A stretch of DNA of 64,000 nt from Luteibacter sp. OK325 (GCF_003050935.1 NZ_QAOX01000007.1:233344-297343), one strand, 5' to 3'. Numbered from the stretch's first letter, positions 8,442 through 17,494 are shown. The notes: generated by a model from the letters alone, not told the origin. Numbers and translations: made by a program.

Positions 8442-9191
8442 TCAGGCGGCGAAGCCGCCGTCGATCAGCAGGTTGGCACCGGTGATGTTGCCCGCTTCCG
8501 GGCCGGCGAGATAGGCGACGAAACTGGCGACCTCATCGGCGTGGCCGTAGCGACCCACGGCGAGCAACGGCATCAGCTGTTCCGCGAACGGACCGTCCTT
8601 CGGGTTCATGTCGGTGTCGACCGGGCCCGGCTGCACATTGTTCACCGTGATGCCGCGCGGGCCGAGATCGCGTGCGAGTCCCTTGGTCAGGCCCTGCAGG
8701 GCCGACTTGCTCATGGCATAGACCGCGCCACCCTGGCCTGGCATGCGCTCCGCGTTGGTGCTGCCGATGTGGATGATGCGGCCACCGTTATTCATGGCGC
8801 GCGCGCCGAACTTGCTGGCCACCACGGCGGCACGCACATTGATCGCGAGCGTGCTGTCCAGGTCTTCTATCGGGTAATCCTCGATGGGAGAGAACTTCGC
8901 GATACCCGCATTGTTGACGAGGATATCGAGGCCGCCGAAGGCCTCTTTCGTTTTCGCGACCGCCGCTTCGATGGCAGTGTCGCTGGCACTGTCTGCCTGG
9001 AAGGCGATGGCACGACCGCCCTTGGCGGCGATCTCGGCGACGACGGCCTCGGCAGCGGCGGCGCCGTTGACGTAGGTGAGCACAACGTTGGCGCCGCCGG
9101 CGGCGAGGCGACGGGCGATGGCAGCGCCGATGCCGCGCGAGCCACCGAGGATGAGGGCGCTCTTGCCCTGGATGGAATTGAGGTCGTTCAT
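8442..9191 (-). CDS. FabG-like short-chain dehydrogenase/reductase
   Basis: A 249-residue classical SDR: GGSRGIGAAIARRL cofactor site (about 15-30), NNAG near 92, catalytic YAMSKSALQGL near 157, and the C-terminal AGPEAGNITGANLLIDGGF typical of the 3-oxoacyl-ACP reductase-like group. It closely resembles the SDR at 15917-16657 in the same window, including the TVNNVQPGPVDTDMNP segment, so the two are probably paralogues. It is divergent from a LysR gene at 9306 and likely controlled by it. The substrate is unknown; the sequence does not imply fatty-acid synthesis, since no fab genes are nearby. Confidence 0.9.
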   Translation of the reverse strand: MNDLNSIQGKSALILGGSRGIGAAIARRLAAGGANVVLTYVNGAAAAEAVVAEIAAKGGRAIAFQADSASDTAIEAAVAKTKEAFGGLDILVNNAGIAKFSPIEDYPIEDLDSTLAINVRAAVVASKFGARAMNNGGRIIHIGSTNAERMPGQGGAVYAMSKSALQGLTKGLARDLGPRGITVNNVQPGPVDTDMNPKDGPFAEQLMPLLAVGRYGHADEVASFVAYLAGPEAGNITGANLLIDGGFAA

Positions 9192-9305
9192 GGCATGACT
9201 CCGAAGTGAGATGAGGTGGACACCAACATCAATAGCGGCGAAAGGGATGCAACGGTAGGCGCGATTTCACCCATGCAGTCGATACCATCGGTTTAGAATC
9301 GTTCC

Positions 9306-10244
9306 ATGGACACCCTCAACGGTATTGTCTGCTTCATCCGCAGCGCCGAATCCGGCAGTTTCGCCGCGGCGGGGCGCGCATTGGGCCTGACCCCGGCCGC
9401 GGTGGGAAAGAACGTCGCCCGGCTGGAGGCCTCGCTCGGCGTCCGGCTGTTTCAGCGCAGCACGCGCCGGCTGTCGCTCACGGAGGCGGGCGAGGCGTTT
9501 CGGCTGGAGGTGGTGGACAGCCTGGACAGCCTGCAAACGGCCATGTCCAACGCCACCGTGGCGCACGCGAGCCCGGTGGGTCGCCTGCGCGTCAGCATGG
9601 GCAATGCGTTTGGCCGCGACTGGATCGTGCCGATGCTGGGCGCCTTTCTTCGCGCGAACCCTCGAGTGCAGCCGGACTGGCATTTCGACAATCGCGCGGT
9701 CGACCTGATCGGCGAGGGCTTCGATGTAGCCATTGGCGGGGGCTTCGAGTTGCAGCCGGGTCTCGTGGCGCGGCGCCTGGCGCCTGCGCATCGTGTCCTG
9801 GTCGCCTCGCCCGCCTACCTTGCAGCGCGAGGGGCCCCGGGTACGCCGGCGGAGCTCGCCGGGCGGGGAGGCATTCTGCTCCGGTCGCCGCAGACCGGGC
9901 GTATTCGCAACTGGACGCTTACCGATGGCGCGGGTGGCAAGGCCTCGATCGACCTCGACACACGCATCCTGTTCGACGATCCCGACGCGGCCAATCACGC
10001 CGCGATGCAGGGACTGGGCATCGCCCTGGTGTCCGTGCCGCATGCGCTGTTGTACATCGAGCGCGGCGTGTTACGGCGCGTGCTGCCGGACTGGTGGGTG
10101 GATGGTGGCGACATTTCGATCTATTACGCGGCGCAGAAATTGCTGCCGCGGAAGACACGCGTGTTTGTCGAGCATGTGATGGCGTCATTCGAGCGGGATG
10201 CGCTGGCTGCGCGGTTTTCGGCGGAGCATCCCGCGGTGCGGTGA
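9306..10244 (+). CDS. LysR-type transcriptional regulator
   Basis: The 312-residue protein has an N-terminal helix-turn-helix (ESGSFAAAGRALGLTPAAVGKN, residues about 17-38) followed by the RLFQRSTRRLSLTEAG wing and a substrate-binding domain to the C-terminus. It is divergent from the FabG-like SDR with a 114-base gap. That gap holds a small dyad CGAT-ACC-ATCG at 9280-9290, about 16 bases upstream of the start, a possible LysR contact site. Regulation of the SDR and of itself is the likely role; the inducer is unknown. Confidence 0.9.
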   Translation: MDTLNGIVCFIRSAESGSFAAAGRALGLTPAAVGKNVARLEASLGVRLFQRSTRRLSLTEAGEAFRLEVVDSLDSLQTAMSNATVAHASPVGRLRVSMGNAFGRDWIVPMLGAFLRANPRVQPDWHFDNRAVDLIGEGFDVAIGGGFELQPGLVARRLAPAHRVLVASPAYLAARGAPGTPAELAGRGGILLRSPQTGRIRNWTLTDGAGGKASIDLDTRILFDDPDAANHAAMQGLGIALVSVPHALLYIERGVLRRVLPDWWVDGGDISIYYAAQKLLPRKTRVFVEHVMASFERDALAARFSAEHPAVR

Positions 10245-10252
10245 GCGCATTC

Positions 10253-10321
10253 TGTGGGAGCCGCTTCAGCGGCGATGGGGGTCACGGCAACCCGGCCATC
10301 GCCGCTGAAGCGGCTCCCACA
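10253..10321. repeat. REP-like palindrome pair (C-type inverted pair)
   Basis: TGTGGGAGCCGCTTCAGCGGCGATGGG and its inverse copy face each other around a spacer GTCACGGCAACCCGGCC. The two units together could fold into one long hairpin. It lies between the convergent LysR and rnd genes. Confidence 0.9.
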
Positions 10322-10333
10322 CAACACACCGAC

Positions 10334-11452
10334 TCAGCCCGGTAGGAGGCCGGCGAGACGCTCATGAAGAACGCCGCGGCGCCAGCCTTCGAGGGCTTCG
10401 GGCCATGCGCCTGTCATCACGTATTCCTCCATCGACCGGCGCGAGCAGAGCAGGCCGGGCGGGAGGTCGAGCTGGGTGGCGAGCAGGTCGATGACGCTGC
10501 GCATTTCGTTGATGGCACGCTTGGCGTCGCCGACGGGGTGACCGACGACCGGTGCGGTGGATTCGATCTCCGCGGCTTCCAGTGGCTGCTGGAGCAGGTC
10601 GAACAGATCCTTACGCTGCGGCGCGCGCAGTGAACGGGTGCCACGCACACGCTCATCGAGATGGGCGGCATCGCGCGGCAAGCTGCTGGTGAGGTCCAGT
10701 GCCTGGGCGTCTTCGAGCAACCATGAGCGCGGCTTGTCGAGTTCGCGTGCGGTGGTCTCGCGCCAGCGCAGCACACGGCGGAGCAGGGCCTGCTTCTCCG
10801 GCGTCCATTCCGCGGCGGCCTTGAAGCTGCGCTGGGGTTGCGGGTCGCCTTCGCGCTCACTGGCCCGGCGTTTCATCCGGGCACAGTCTTCCGCGTGCCA
10901 GGCGGCACGGTCGCGCTCGACGAGGCGCTCGCTCAGGATGGCGTGCACGGGATGCAGATGGACGACATCGAGCGTGGCGTAAAGCTTCTGCGATTCGGTC
11001 AGCGGGCGTTGCAGCCAGTCGCTGCGCGTCTCGCCCTTGTCCAGTTCGGCACCGACCAGTTCGGCCACCAGTGCGCGGTAGCTGATGCCCAGGCCCATGC
11101 CGACGAAGGCTGCGGCGATCTGCGTGTCGAACAACGTGTGCGGACCCTCGGGCAGGAACGGCGACATGGCTTCGAGATCTTCGCCGGCGCTATGCATCAC
11201 CGTGACCACGGGGTTGTCGGCGAACGTCGGGCGCAGCACGTCGCCGAGCGGAAACGCCACTGGGTCGATCAGGGCGTAGCGGCCGTCGTGAGCCAGCTGG
11301 AGCAGGGCCAGCTGCGGGTAAAACGTGTTGCGTCGCATGAACTCGGTGTCGAGGCCGACAACCGCTGTCGGGCCTACAGGCGCCAGCCAGGTGCTCAACT
11401 CGTCGTGGTTGTCGATCCACGGTGCGGCGGGAGCGAGGTCGCTCGATGTCAT
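10334..11452 (-). CDS. rnd: Ribonuclease D
   Basis: The ATG at 11452, preceded by AAGGAAG, gives 372 residues. The DEDD exonuclease domain (about 1-200) shows Exo I GLDTEFMR, Exo II HSAGEDLEAM, and Exo III YATLDVVHLHPV, where the conserved Tyr and Asp bind the two metals. HRDC domains follow in the C-terminal half, as in E. coli RNase D (375 residues). RNase D trims the 3' ends of tRNA precursors and other structured RNAs. An upstream in-frame extension would run through the divergent promoter region shared with the gene at 11564. No neighbour suggests a special role. Confidence 0.93.
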   Translation of the reverse strand: MTSSDLAPAAPWIDNHDELSTWLAPVGPTAVVGLDTEFMRRNTFYPQLALLQLAHDGRYALIDPVAFPLGDVLRPTFADNPVVTVMHSAGEDLEAMSPFLPEGPHTLFDTQIAAAFVGMGLGISYRALVAELVGAELDKGETRSDWLQRPLTESQKLYATLDVVHLHPVHAILSERLVERDRAAWHAEDCARMKRRASEREGDPQPQRSFKAAAEWTPEKQALLRRVLRWRETTARELDKPRSWLLEDAQALDLTSSLPRDAAHLDERVRGTRSLRAPQRKDLFDLLQQPLEAAEIESTAPVVGHPVGDAKRAINEMRSVIDLLATQLDLPPGLLCSRRSMEEYVMTGAWPEALEGWRRGVLHERLAGLLPG

Positions 11453-11563
11453 TCCTGCTTCCTTGTGCATACATGGAACGCGCGCGACGTTCGTGTTGCC
11501 CTGCCGCACGCGATTCTCTAAGGTGGCAGCGCACGATAGCAGGCCCGCACGGAACAGCCCACC

Positions 11564-13519
11564 ATGCCGAACACCGAGACCGTCCGCCGACAGCGCGCCA
11601 TTGGCGGCTCCCTGGGTGTCGCTGTGCTCGGTTTTGCCTTGTTCTATCACTTCTTTCCGCAACTTCTGCATGTGGAACCGGGCCAGAATACGCCGCGCAC
11701 GCCGATGCGCGGGCAGCCCACGACGATGGGTTTCGACCAGCGCCCGCAGGCCGCGCCAGGGGCTATCGTGTCTGAAATCGATGCCGGTCCGCCGATCATG
11801 CTCGCGCCGTCATCGGTGATCGCCGCGCGCCGCCGCGAGAAAACCAATGAAATCGAGCTGCCGGCGCAGAAGACGCCGGACTCTCCCGAGTTGAGTGCTT
11901 TGCTCGACCGGGCGGACAAGGCCCTGCAGGCGGATCGCCTGGTCGGTGGCAAGGACAGTGCGGCGGTGATGTTCTCCGCGGTGCTCAAGGAAAAAGCCGA
12001 TAGCCAGCGCGCGCTGGGTGGCATGGACGAGGTGCGTGGGCGCCTTGCCGCGGAAATCGAGCAGGACATCGCCCTGGGCGATGCCGATGCCGCGCGCGAC
12101 GGCCTCGCGGCGCTCAAGGCATTGCCGTCCAGTGCCGCCGAGGCCGCTCCCTTGCAGCAGAAGCTGGCTACCCTCGACAAGGTGCGACCCATGCTCGGCA
12201 AGGCGGCCAGCCAGCTGCAGGAAGGCAAGGCCGAGCAACCGCGCGGGGACAGCGCGCTCGACACGTATCGGGCGGTGCTCCAGCTCGACCCGGATAACGC
12301 CGTGGCGGAGCAGGGCGTGATCCAGGTCCAGCGTGCCGTGCTCGACAAGGCGCTCGCGGCCGTCGCCCAGAACGATTTCGCGGCCGCTGACGCCGCGCTG
12401 GCGGAGGCGGCCACCATCCTCCCCGAATCGCAGGGGCTGCAGGACACCCGCGGCCGCATCGAGGGCATGCGTCGGCAGAGCGGTTCGGCAATGCTTGCCC
12501 AGGCGCGCTCCGCGCTGGACGCCGGCAATATTGAACTGGCCCAGCAGCTGGCGACCAAGGCACAGCAGATCAGTCCGGATCTGGCCGGCATCGACGACTT
12601 CAACGAACGGGTGACCAATGCCCGTCTCTACGCGAGCTACAAGCCTGGCCAGGTGTTCGCCGATCGTTTCGTCGACTCGACCGGGCAGGCCCCACCGCTC
12701 GTCGTCCTGCCGACCGGGCACTTCATGATGGGCTCCCCGGATGGCGAGCGCGGCCATGACGCCAACGAGGCGCCCGCGCATGAGGTCCAGGTCGACAAAG
12801 GTGTCGGCATGGGACGCAGCGCCGTAACGATCGGGCAGTTCCGTGATTTCGTGCGCGCGAGCGGCTATGTGCCGCAGTCGCAGTCCATGGGCGGCGGCAG
12901 CGTCTACGACGAGCAGAGCGGTGGCCTGCGTGACGATGCCTCGGCCACGTGGCAGGACGACTACGCCGGCAAGCCGGGCCAGGAGCGCCTGCCGGTGATC
13001 AACGTGTCCTGGAATGACGCCAAGGCCTATGCGGACTGGCTGTCGCAACGCACGGGCAAGAAGTACCGCCTCGCCAGCGAGGCGGAATTCGAGTACGCGC
13101 TGCGCGCCGGCAGCACCAGCCGCTACTGGTGGGGTGATGAGAATCCCACCTCGCGCGTGGAGAACCTGACCGGCGGTAACGACCGCTCCGGTTCCGGCCG
13201 GCGCTGGAGCAACGCGTTCGGCGGTTACAAGGACGGCTATTGGGGGCCCGCGCCGGTAATGAGTTTCACGGCGAACCCATTCGGCCTTTACGACATGGGC
13301 GGCAATGTTTCCGAATGGGTCGGCGACTGCTGGCACGACAACTACATCCGCGCGCCGCGCACGGCGGAAGCGTGGGTCAACCCGGGTTGTTCCCGTCGCG
13401 TCGTTCGTGGCGGTTCCTGGGGCAGTGCGCCGGACATGGTCCGTTCCGCCTATCGCCAGGGAGCGGATGCCGACCTGCGAAGTGCGCGCGTCGGATTCCG
13501 TGTCGTTCGCGAGCTGTGA
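11564..13519 (+). CDS. Membrane-anchored FGE/sulfatase-modifying-factor domain protein
   Basis: A 651-residue protein with one membrane anchor at residues about 15-32, a long Ala-, Leu- and Asp-rich helical region (about 80-350) resembling degenerate TPR repeats, and a C-terminal formylglycine-generating-enzyme-like domain (about 375-651) with MMGSPDGERGHDANEAPAH, VINVSWNDAKAYADWLS, RLASEAEFEYALRAG, GNVSEWVGDCW and RVVRGGSWG. The two cysteines that true FGEs use just after the RGGS motif are absent (RGGSWGSAPDMVRSAYR), so sulfatase activation is unlikely. A structural or other non-heme role is more probable. It faces rnd across a 111-base divergent gap. Function unknown. Confidence 0.8.
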   Translation: MPNTETVRRQRAIGGSLGVAVLGFALFYHFFPQLLHVEPGQNTPRTPMRGQPTTMGFDQRPQAAPGAIVSEIDAGPPIMLAPSSVIAARRREKTNEIELPAQKTPDSPELSALLDRADKALQADRLVGGKDSAAVMFSAVLKEKADSQRALGGMDEVRGRLAAEIEQDIALGDADAARDGLAALKALPSSAAEAAPLQQKLATLDKVRPMLGKAASQLQEGKAEQPRGDSALDTYRAVLQLDPDNAVAEQGVIQVQRAVLDKALAAVAQNDFAAADAALAEAATILPESQGLQDTRGRIEGMRRQSGSAMLAQARSALDAGNIELAQQLATKAQQISPDLAGIDDFNERVTNARLYASYKPGQVFADRFVDSTGQAPPLVVLPTGHFMMGSPDGERGHDANEAPAHEVQVDKGVGMGRSAVTIGQFRDFVRASGYVPQSQSMGGGSVYDEQSGGLRDDASATWQDDYAGKPGQERLPVINVSWNDAKAYADWLSQRTGKKYRLASEAEFEYALRAGSTSRYWWGDENPTSRVENLTGGNDRSGSGRRWSNAFGGYKDGYWGPAPVMSFTANPFGLYDMGGNVSEWVGDCWHDNYIRAPRTAEAWVNPGCSRRVVRGGSWGSAPDMVRSAYRQGADADLRSARVGFRVVREL

Positions 13520-13624
13520 TGCCAGCCTTGAAGGTTTGCCGAAACCGCGCCACGTAACGCTTGACGCCGACCCGTTACTGGTTACAAATGCGGCTTAGCC
13601 CGTCCGACGTCATGAGGTTCGCGC

Positions 13625-13975
13625 GTGTCCACCTCCATCATCGTTGGCTATCGCCCCTTTCCGGGCCGGACCGATCTTGTCGTTTCGATCCTGCTGGAAA
13701 TCTACGAGGCCATGCAGCGCGCGGGCCTGATCACGGCGCGACGACCCTGGATCATGCGAAGCGGAGACGGTGACGTGGTCGCCGCATTCGACATGACCGA
13801 TGAGTACTCGTTCGCGGCGTCGGAGAAGTTGCGCGACGTGAGCGTGCTGCGGGCCCGTCTGATGGGCGTCGCCGAGCGGCTTCCCCTGGCAAACCTGCCC
13901 GAAAGCGGCCAGCCCTACGCGGAGTTCGAGACGACCACTGAGTATCCGGCGCCGGCGGCAAGCGCGGCGCGCTGA
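13625..13975 (+). CDS. Hypothetical protein
   Basis: A 116-residue open frame starting with GTG at 13625, ending 3 bases before the convergent histidine kinase stop. It reads MSTSIIVGYRPFPGRTDLVV and later FDMTDEYSFAASEKLRDVS, with no signal peptide or membrane segment. Predominantly soluble with mixed alpha/beta character; the opening resembles small antibiotic-biosynthesis-monooxygenase/EthD-type folds in length only, so no function is assigned. Codon use matches neighbouring genes, which supports it as real coding sequence. Confidence 0.6.
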   Translation: MSTSIIVGYRPFPGRTDLVVSILLEIYEAMQRAGLITARRPWIMRSGDGDVVAAFDMTDEYSFAASEKLRDVSVLRARLMGVAERLPLANLPESGQPYAEFETTTEYPAPAASAAR

Positions 13976-13978
13976 GCG

Positions 13979-15184
13979 TCAATCCCCGCCGAGGGGCAAT
14001 CGCAAGGTAAAGCAGGTGCCGTCTTCCGTGCTGGAGCAGACGGTGAGCGTGCCGCCATGCGCACGTGCGATTTCCGAGGCGATATACAGGCCCAGCCCAA
14101 GGCCGGGCCGCGGTGTCGCGCTTTCCGGTCGATAGAACGGTTGAAACAGCATGACCTGCGTTGCCTGATCGATCGGTGTGCCGAAGTTGGTTACGGCGAG
14201 GACCACGCTATTGTCCTCGAGGCGCCCGTCGACGCGGATGGCGCGTCGCCTGTCGCCATGGACGATGGCGTTGTTGAGCAGGTTGGCGAGTAACTGCTGA
14301 AGGCGCACGGGATCGAAGCGGAGTTCGCCTGGAACATCCACGTCGCTGACGATCGTGGCGGTCGGGTGCGCCGCGGACACTTCGGTTACCACCCGGCCGA
14401 TCACCGCGGCCAGGTCACCCTGATCGAGCCGGGCGACGGGAATGCCCGAGGCAAGGCGCGCCCGGGCAAAATCCATGATGTCGTCGATCAGGTCGGCCAT
14501 GCGCTTGGTGCTGGCGGTAATGACTTTCGCCAGGCGGCCCGCACGTGGCGGCAGTTCCATGTCGGATAGCGTTTCGGCCGCCATGCCCGCCGCCTGCAAA
14601 GGGCTGCGCAGGTCATGGCCAACCACGGCGAGGAACTGCTCGCGCAACACGCCTTCGTCCATGGACGTGCGCAGTGCGCGTTCGGCGTATTCGACCCGCC
14701 CTTCGAGCGCCATCTGCGAGGCGATGAGTTCGCCGTAAAGAATCATCGCCGAGGCCAGCTGCTCCTCGTCCACGACCGATGGCCGCGAATCGATCGCGCA
14801 CAGCGTGCCGAAGAAGTCTCCCTCAACGGTGTAGATCGGTACCGACGCGTAAGACTCGAGTCCGTAGTACTTCGGCGTGTGATGCTGTGAATAGACCGCA
14901 TGCGCGCTCGCGTGTCCGAACACGACCGGCTGGCGGTGCGAGCGGATGTCGTTGCAGATGGTGGTCTCGAGGACCAGGTCCTCGCCTGGCTTCAGGCCGA
15001 ATCCCAGGTCGTCCCGCACGGCGCAGGCCGTCCAGCGGTTTTCGGTGACCCGGGCGACGGCCGCGAAGCGCATGCCGGTGGCCCGCACCACGGCGTCGAG
15101 AATGCGCGGTACGACCGACAGGCGGGAAATCGCCTCCACCGACGCCTCGATATCCGTTTGCAGCATCTGCCTAGCGTGACTCAT
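13979..15184 (-). CDS. GAF-domain sensor histidine kinase
   Basis: About 401 residues from the ATG at 15184 (a second ATG at 15193 is equally in frame; the GGGG run favours the former). Residues about 20-160 form a GAF sensor with HHTPKYYGLESYASVPIYTVEGDFFGTLCAID. A HisKA dimerisation domain follows with the phosphoacceptor in AVVGHDLRSPLQAAG (about 205-220), then a HATPase_c domain with an N box LLNNAIVHGDR and G boxes PGLGLGLYIASEIARAHGG. It is cytoplasmic with no membrane segment. No response regulator lies beside it, so it is an orphan kinase; a TetR gene is divergent 68 bases away. Confidence 0.9.
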   Translation of the reverse strand: MSHARQMLQTDIEASVEAISRLSVVPRILDAVVRATGMRFAAVARVTENRWTACAVRDDLGFGLKPGEDLVLETTICNDIRSHRQPVVFGHASAHAVYSQHHTPKYYGLESYASVPIYTVEGDFFGTLCAIDSRPSVVDEEQLASAMILYGELIASQMALEGRVEYAERALRTSMDEGVLREQFLAVVGHDLRSPLQAAGMAAETLSDMELPPRAGRLAKVITASTKRMADLIDDIMDFARARLASGIPVARLDQGDLAAVIGRVVTEVSAAHPTATIVSDVDVPGELRFDPVRLQQLLANLLNNAIVHGDRRRAIRVDGRLEDNSVVLAVTNFGTPIDQATQVMLFQPFYRPESATPRPGLGLGLYIASEIARAHGGTLTVCSSTEDGTCFTLRLPLGGD

Positions 15185-15252
15185 AAGCCCCATCTTAGCG
15201 AGTTGATCGGTGCTATGCTTTTATGGACTTTTCGATCCAGAAGTGGTGAGGC

Positions 15253-15834
15253 ATGGCGCGTCCACGCGAATTCGACCGGGATACCGCACTCCAGCGTGCG
15301 ATCGAGACGTTCGCGGCGCACGGCTTCGAGGGGACATCCACCCCCATGTTGCTGGAGGCGATGAAGATCGGTCGACAGAGCCTTTATGACACGTTCGGCG
15401 ACAAACGGAGCCTGTATCTCGAGGCACTGCGGCGCTATTCGGAAGAGAGCACCGGGGCAACGCTGTCGGCCATGTTCGCCAGCGACAGGGTGCTCCAGGG
15501 CATCGAGCACGCCTTGCTGGGATTCGTCGATGACGCGCTATCCGGGGCGGCCCCGGCCTGCCTGGGCATCCATGCGATCACTGAGTTCGGCACGTCCCAG
15601 CCTGACGTTCGCGCCGTGACGGATGCCGTCGGGCACCGCACCTTGCTGGCGTTCGAGAGTCGCCTTCGCGATGGCATCGAGCGGGGGGAGCTGGCAGCGG
15701 ATCTCGACGCGAGCGCTGGCGCGCAGTTCCTGCTGGCGACGCTGTCGGGGCTGAAGGTGGCTGCTCGCGGTGGCGCGTCCCAGGCGGCTCTGCACGGGAT
15801 CGTCGGCGTAGCCCTGCGGGCGCTGTCGCCTTAA
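15253..15834 (+). CDS. TetR/AcrR-family transcriptional regulator
   Basis: A 193-residue protein with the TetR helix-turn-helix at residues about 10-55: AIETFAAHGFEGTSTPMLLEAMKIGRQSLYDTFGDKRSLY. The C-terminal ligand domain carries a CLGIHAITEFG segment and AGAQFLLATLSGLKVAARGGAS, typical of the YcdC/LmrA-like branch. It lies 82 bases upstream of an SDR on the same strand and probably represses it; the gap holds an ATTGTGGAACGAACGATCAG stretch with no clean dyad. The divergent neighbour is a histidine kinase. Confidence 0.9.
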   Translation: MARPREFDRDTALQRAIETFAAHGFEGTSTPMLLEAMKIGRQSLYDTFGDKRSLYLEALRRYSEESTGATLSAMFASDRVLQGIEHALLGFVDDALSGAAPACLGIHAITEFGTSQPDVRAVTDAVGHRTLLAFESRLRDGIERGELAADLDASAGAQFLLATLSGLKVAARGGASQAALHGIVGVALRALSP

Positions 15835-15916
15835 GAGCGCTTCATTGTGGAACGAACGATCAGTAATAGGTATGCTTGCCTCTTACTTGACCAATCAATC
15901 CATAACTGGAGAATCC

Positions 15917-16657
15917 ATGAACGCACAACCCCTCGAAGGAAAGACCGCATTCTTCACCGGCGGCTCCCGCGGCATCGGCGCCGCCATCGTCCGTCGACTC
16001 GCCTTGCAGGGTGCTTCGGTGACCTTCACTTACGCGGCAGCCGCCGACGCGGCTGAAGCCCTCGTCGGTGATGTATTGGCTGCGGGTGGCCTTGCTCACG
16101 CCGTTCGGGCCGACAGTGCCAATGCGCAAGCCCTCGCGGCAGCCATCGATGCAGCCGCTGCGGCGCACGGTCGTCTCGATATCCTCGTCAACAACGCAGG
16201 CGTGATCACCCACGGACCCATCGATGACCTTCCCGTCGAAGAGTTCGATCGGGTATTCGCCATCAATGTGCGCGCCGTCTACGCGGGAACACGCGCCGCG
16301 GTGAAGCACATGGGTGAGGGCGGGAGCGTGATCACGGTGGGCAGTATCGTCGCCGACCGCAGCGGCTTTCCGGGCACGGCGATCTACAGCGCGTCGAAAG
16401 GTGCGATCAAGTCGATGACGCGCGGCTTCGCACGTGACCTCGGCCCGCGCGGCATCACCGTCAACAACGTGCAGCCCGGCCCGATCGCCACCGACATGAA
16501 TCCGGCCTACGTCAAGGACCTGGTACTACCGCTGATCCCGCTGGGCCGGATGGGGCAGGCGGACGAGGTTGCCGCGATGGTGGCGTATCTCGCCGGGCCT
16601 GAGGCTCGTTTCACGACGGGCGCCAGCCTCACGGTCGATGGCGGTTTCATGTCCTGA
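15917..16657 (+). CDS. FabG-like short-chain dehydrogenase/reductase
   Basis: The ATG at 15917, preceded by GGAGAA, gives 246 residues. It shows TGGSRGIGAAIVRRLALQG (about 14-32), NNAG near 91, catalytic Tyr-Lys in YSASKGAIKSM near 155, and a TGASLTVDGGFMS end, the same layout as the SDR at 8442-9191, of which it is probably a paralogue. It is co-directional with a TetR regulator and likely forms a TetR-SDR cassette, a common arrangement for inducible detoxification of aldehydes or quinones. The substrate is unknown. Confidence 0.9.
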   Translation: MNAQPLEGKTAFFTGGSRGIGAAIVRRLALQGASVTFTYAAAADAAEALVGDVLAAGGLAHAVRADSANAQALAAAIDAAAAAHGRLDILVNNAGVITHGPIDDLPVEEFDRVFAINVRAVYAGTRAAVKHMGEGGSVITVGSIVADRSGFPGTAIYSASKGAIKSMTRGFARDLGPRGITVNNVQPGPIATDMNPAYVKDLVLPLIPLGRMGQADEVAAMVAYLAGPEARFTTGASLTVDGGFMS

Positions 16658-16738
16658 TCGGCCGCGTCGTCAGTGCATCTTCGCCTGTGGTTCACGGCTT
16701 TGGCCCGACGCTGCGGCGAAACCCGGCAGGCGACGCTC

Positions 16739-17140
16739 ATGAGCAAGAAAGAAGGACAGAGTCTCTTCACCCGGATGGCGATGGCCGTGGCCAAGGCCGC
16801 GGGTAAGCCGGCGACCTTCATGGTCGCCGTGCTTGTCGTGATCGTCTGGGCCGCCAGCGGTCCGCTGTTCGGTTTCGGCGACACCTGGCAGTTGGTCATC
16901 AACACGGGCACCACGATCGTCACGTTCCTGATGGTGTTCCTGATCCAGAACACCCAGAACCGCGACACCGAGGCCATGCAGATCAAGCTGGACGAGTTGA
17001 TCCACGCGATCAAGGAAGCGAACAACGCGCTTCTGGATCTGGAGGAGCTGGACGAAAAGGAGCTCGACAGCATCCGGAAGACGTACTTGCAGCATGCTGC
17101 CGATGCGCGGAAGGCATCCAGTCCAGCCAGGAAGAGCTGA
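16739..17140 (+). CDS. Low-affinity iron permease family protein
   Basis: From the ATG at 16739 the protein has 133 residues. Two hydrophobic segments (about 25-45 and 54-74) flank a GFGDTWQLVINTGTTIVTF loop and are followed by QNTQNRDTEAMQIKLDELI, the signature of the Fet4/DUF low-affinity iron permease family. The last third is charged and helical (ELDEKELDSIRKTYLQ) and probably cytoplasmic. The transport function in bacteria is inferred from the yeast homologue and is not proven; many members may be small stress proteins. It follows an SDR by 81 bases and is convergent with the small genes at 17173-17836. Confidence 0.8.
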   Translation: MSKKEGQSLFTRMAMAVAKAAGKPATFMVAVLVVIVWAASGPLFGFGDTWQLVINTGTTIVTFLMVFLIQNTQNRDTEAMQIKLDELIHAIKEANNALLDLEELDEKELDSIRKTYLQHAADARKASSPARKS

Positions 17141-17172
17141 AGCATTGCCACGCTGAGGGGCGCGAGGAGCCG

Positions 17173-17484
17173 TTAGCGGCCACCCACTGCGTCGACGACG
17201 GCCGCGGCGTCATTGTGGCCAAGCAGTCGAAGGACCAGGGCGAACATTGAAGTAGAGACGCCGAGCAGGGCAGCAAGTCCTGCACATGCCCACAGGGTCA
17301 GCTGGAGCTTCGTGGGGAAGCGATCAAGTTTTTCCGATATGGCGCCCAACGTCACGTCGATGGAGCTGATTCGCTCTTGAATCGTGCGTACGTCTGTGCG
17401 GACCTCGTCCAGGTCTCTGCGTACGAACTTCATCTCGGTTTCGAGTGCTGTCACGCGCACTTCCATCAGGACATTCGCGTCCAT
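17173..17484 (-). CDS. Small coiled-coil membrane protein (XhlA/holin-accessory-like)
   Basis: Start ATG at 17484 with GAGGAG just upstream; 103 residues. An N-terminal coiled coil (about 5-60: EVRVTALETEMKFVRRDL onward) leads into one membrane segment (LQLTLWACAGLAALLGVSTSMFALVL, about 64-90). The stop of the upstream gene lies 10 bases before this start, so both are in one transcript. The coiled coil plus single C-terminal TM layout resembles hemolysin XhlA and similar phage-derived membrane proteins, but identity to any family is not established by eye. The role is unknown; the pair at 17173-17836 could be remnants of a lysis module or a membrane scaffold. Confidence 0.65.
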   Translation of the reverse strand: MDANVLMEVRVTALETEMKFVRRDLDEVRTDVRTIQERISSIDVTLGAISEKLDRFPTKLQLTLWACAGLAALLGVSTSMFALVLRLLGHNDAAAVVDAVGGR

Positions 17485-17494
17485 GGGTGACTCC

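Noticed and set aside
15835..15916. TetR operator in the TetR-SDR gap
   Set aside because: GGAACGAACGATCAG has no convincing dyad; only half-site-like pieces, so it is not listed as a feature.
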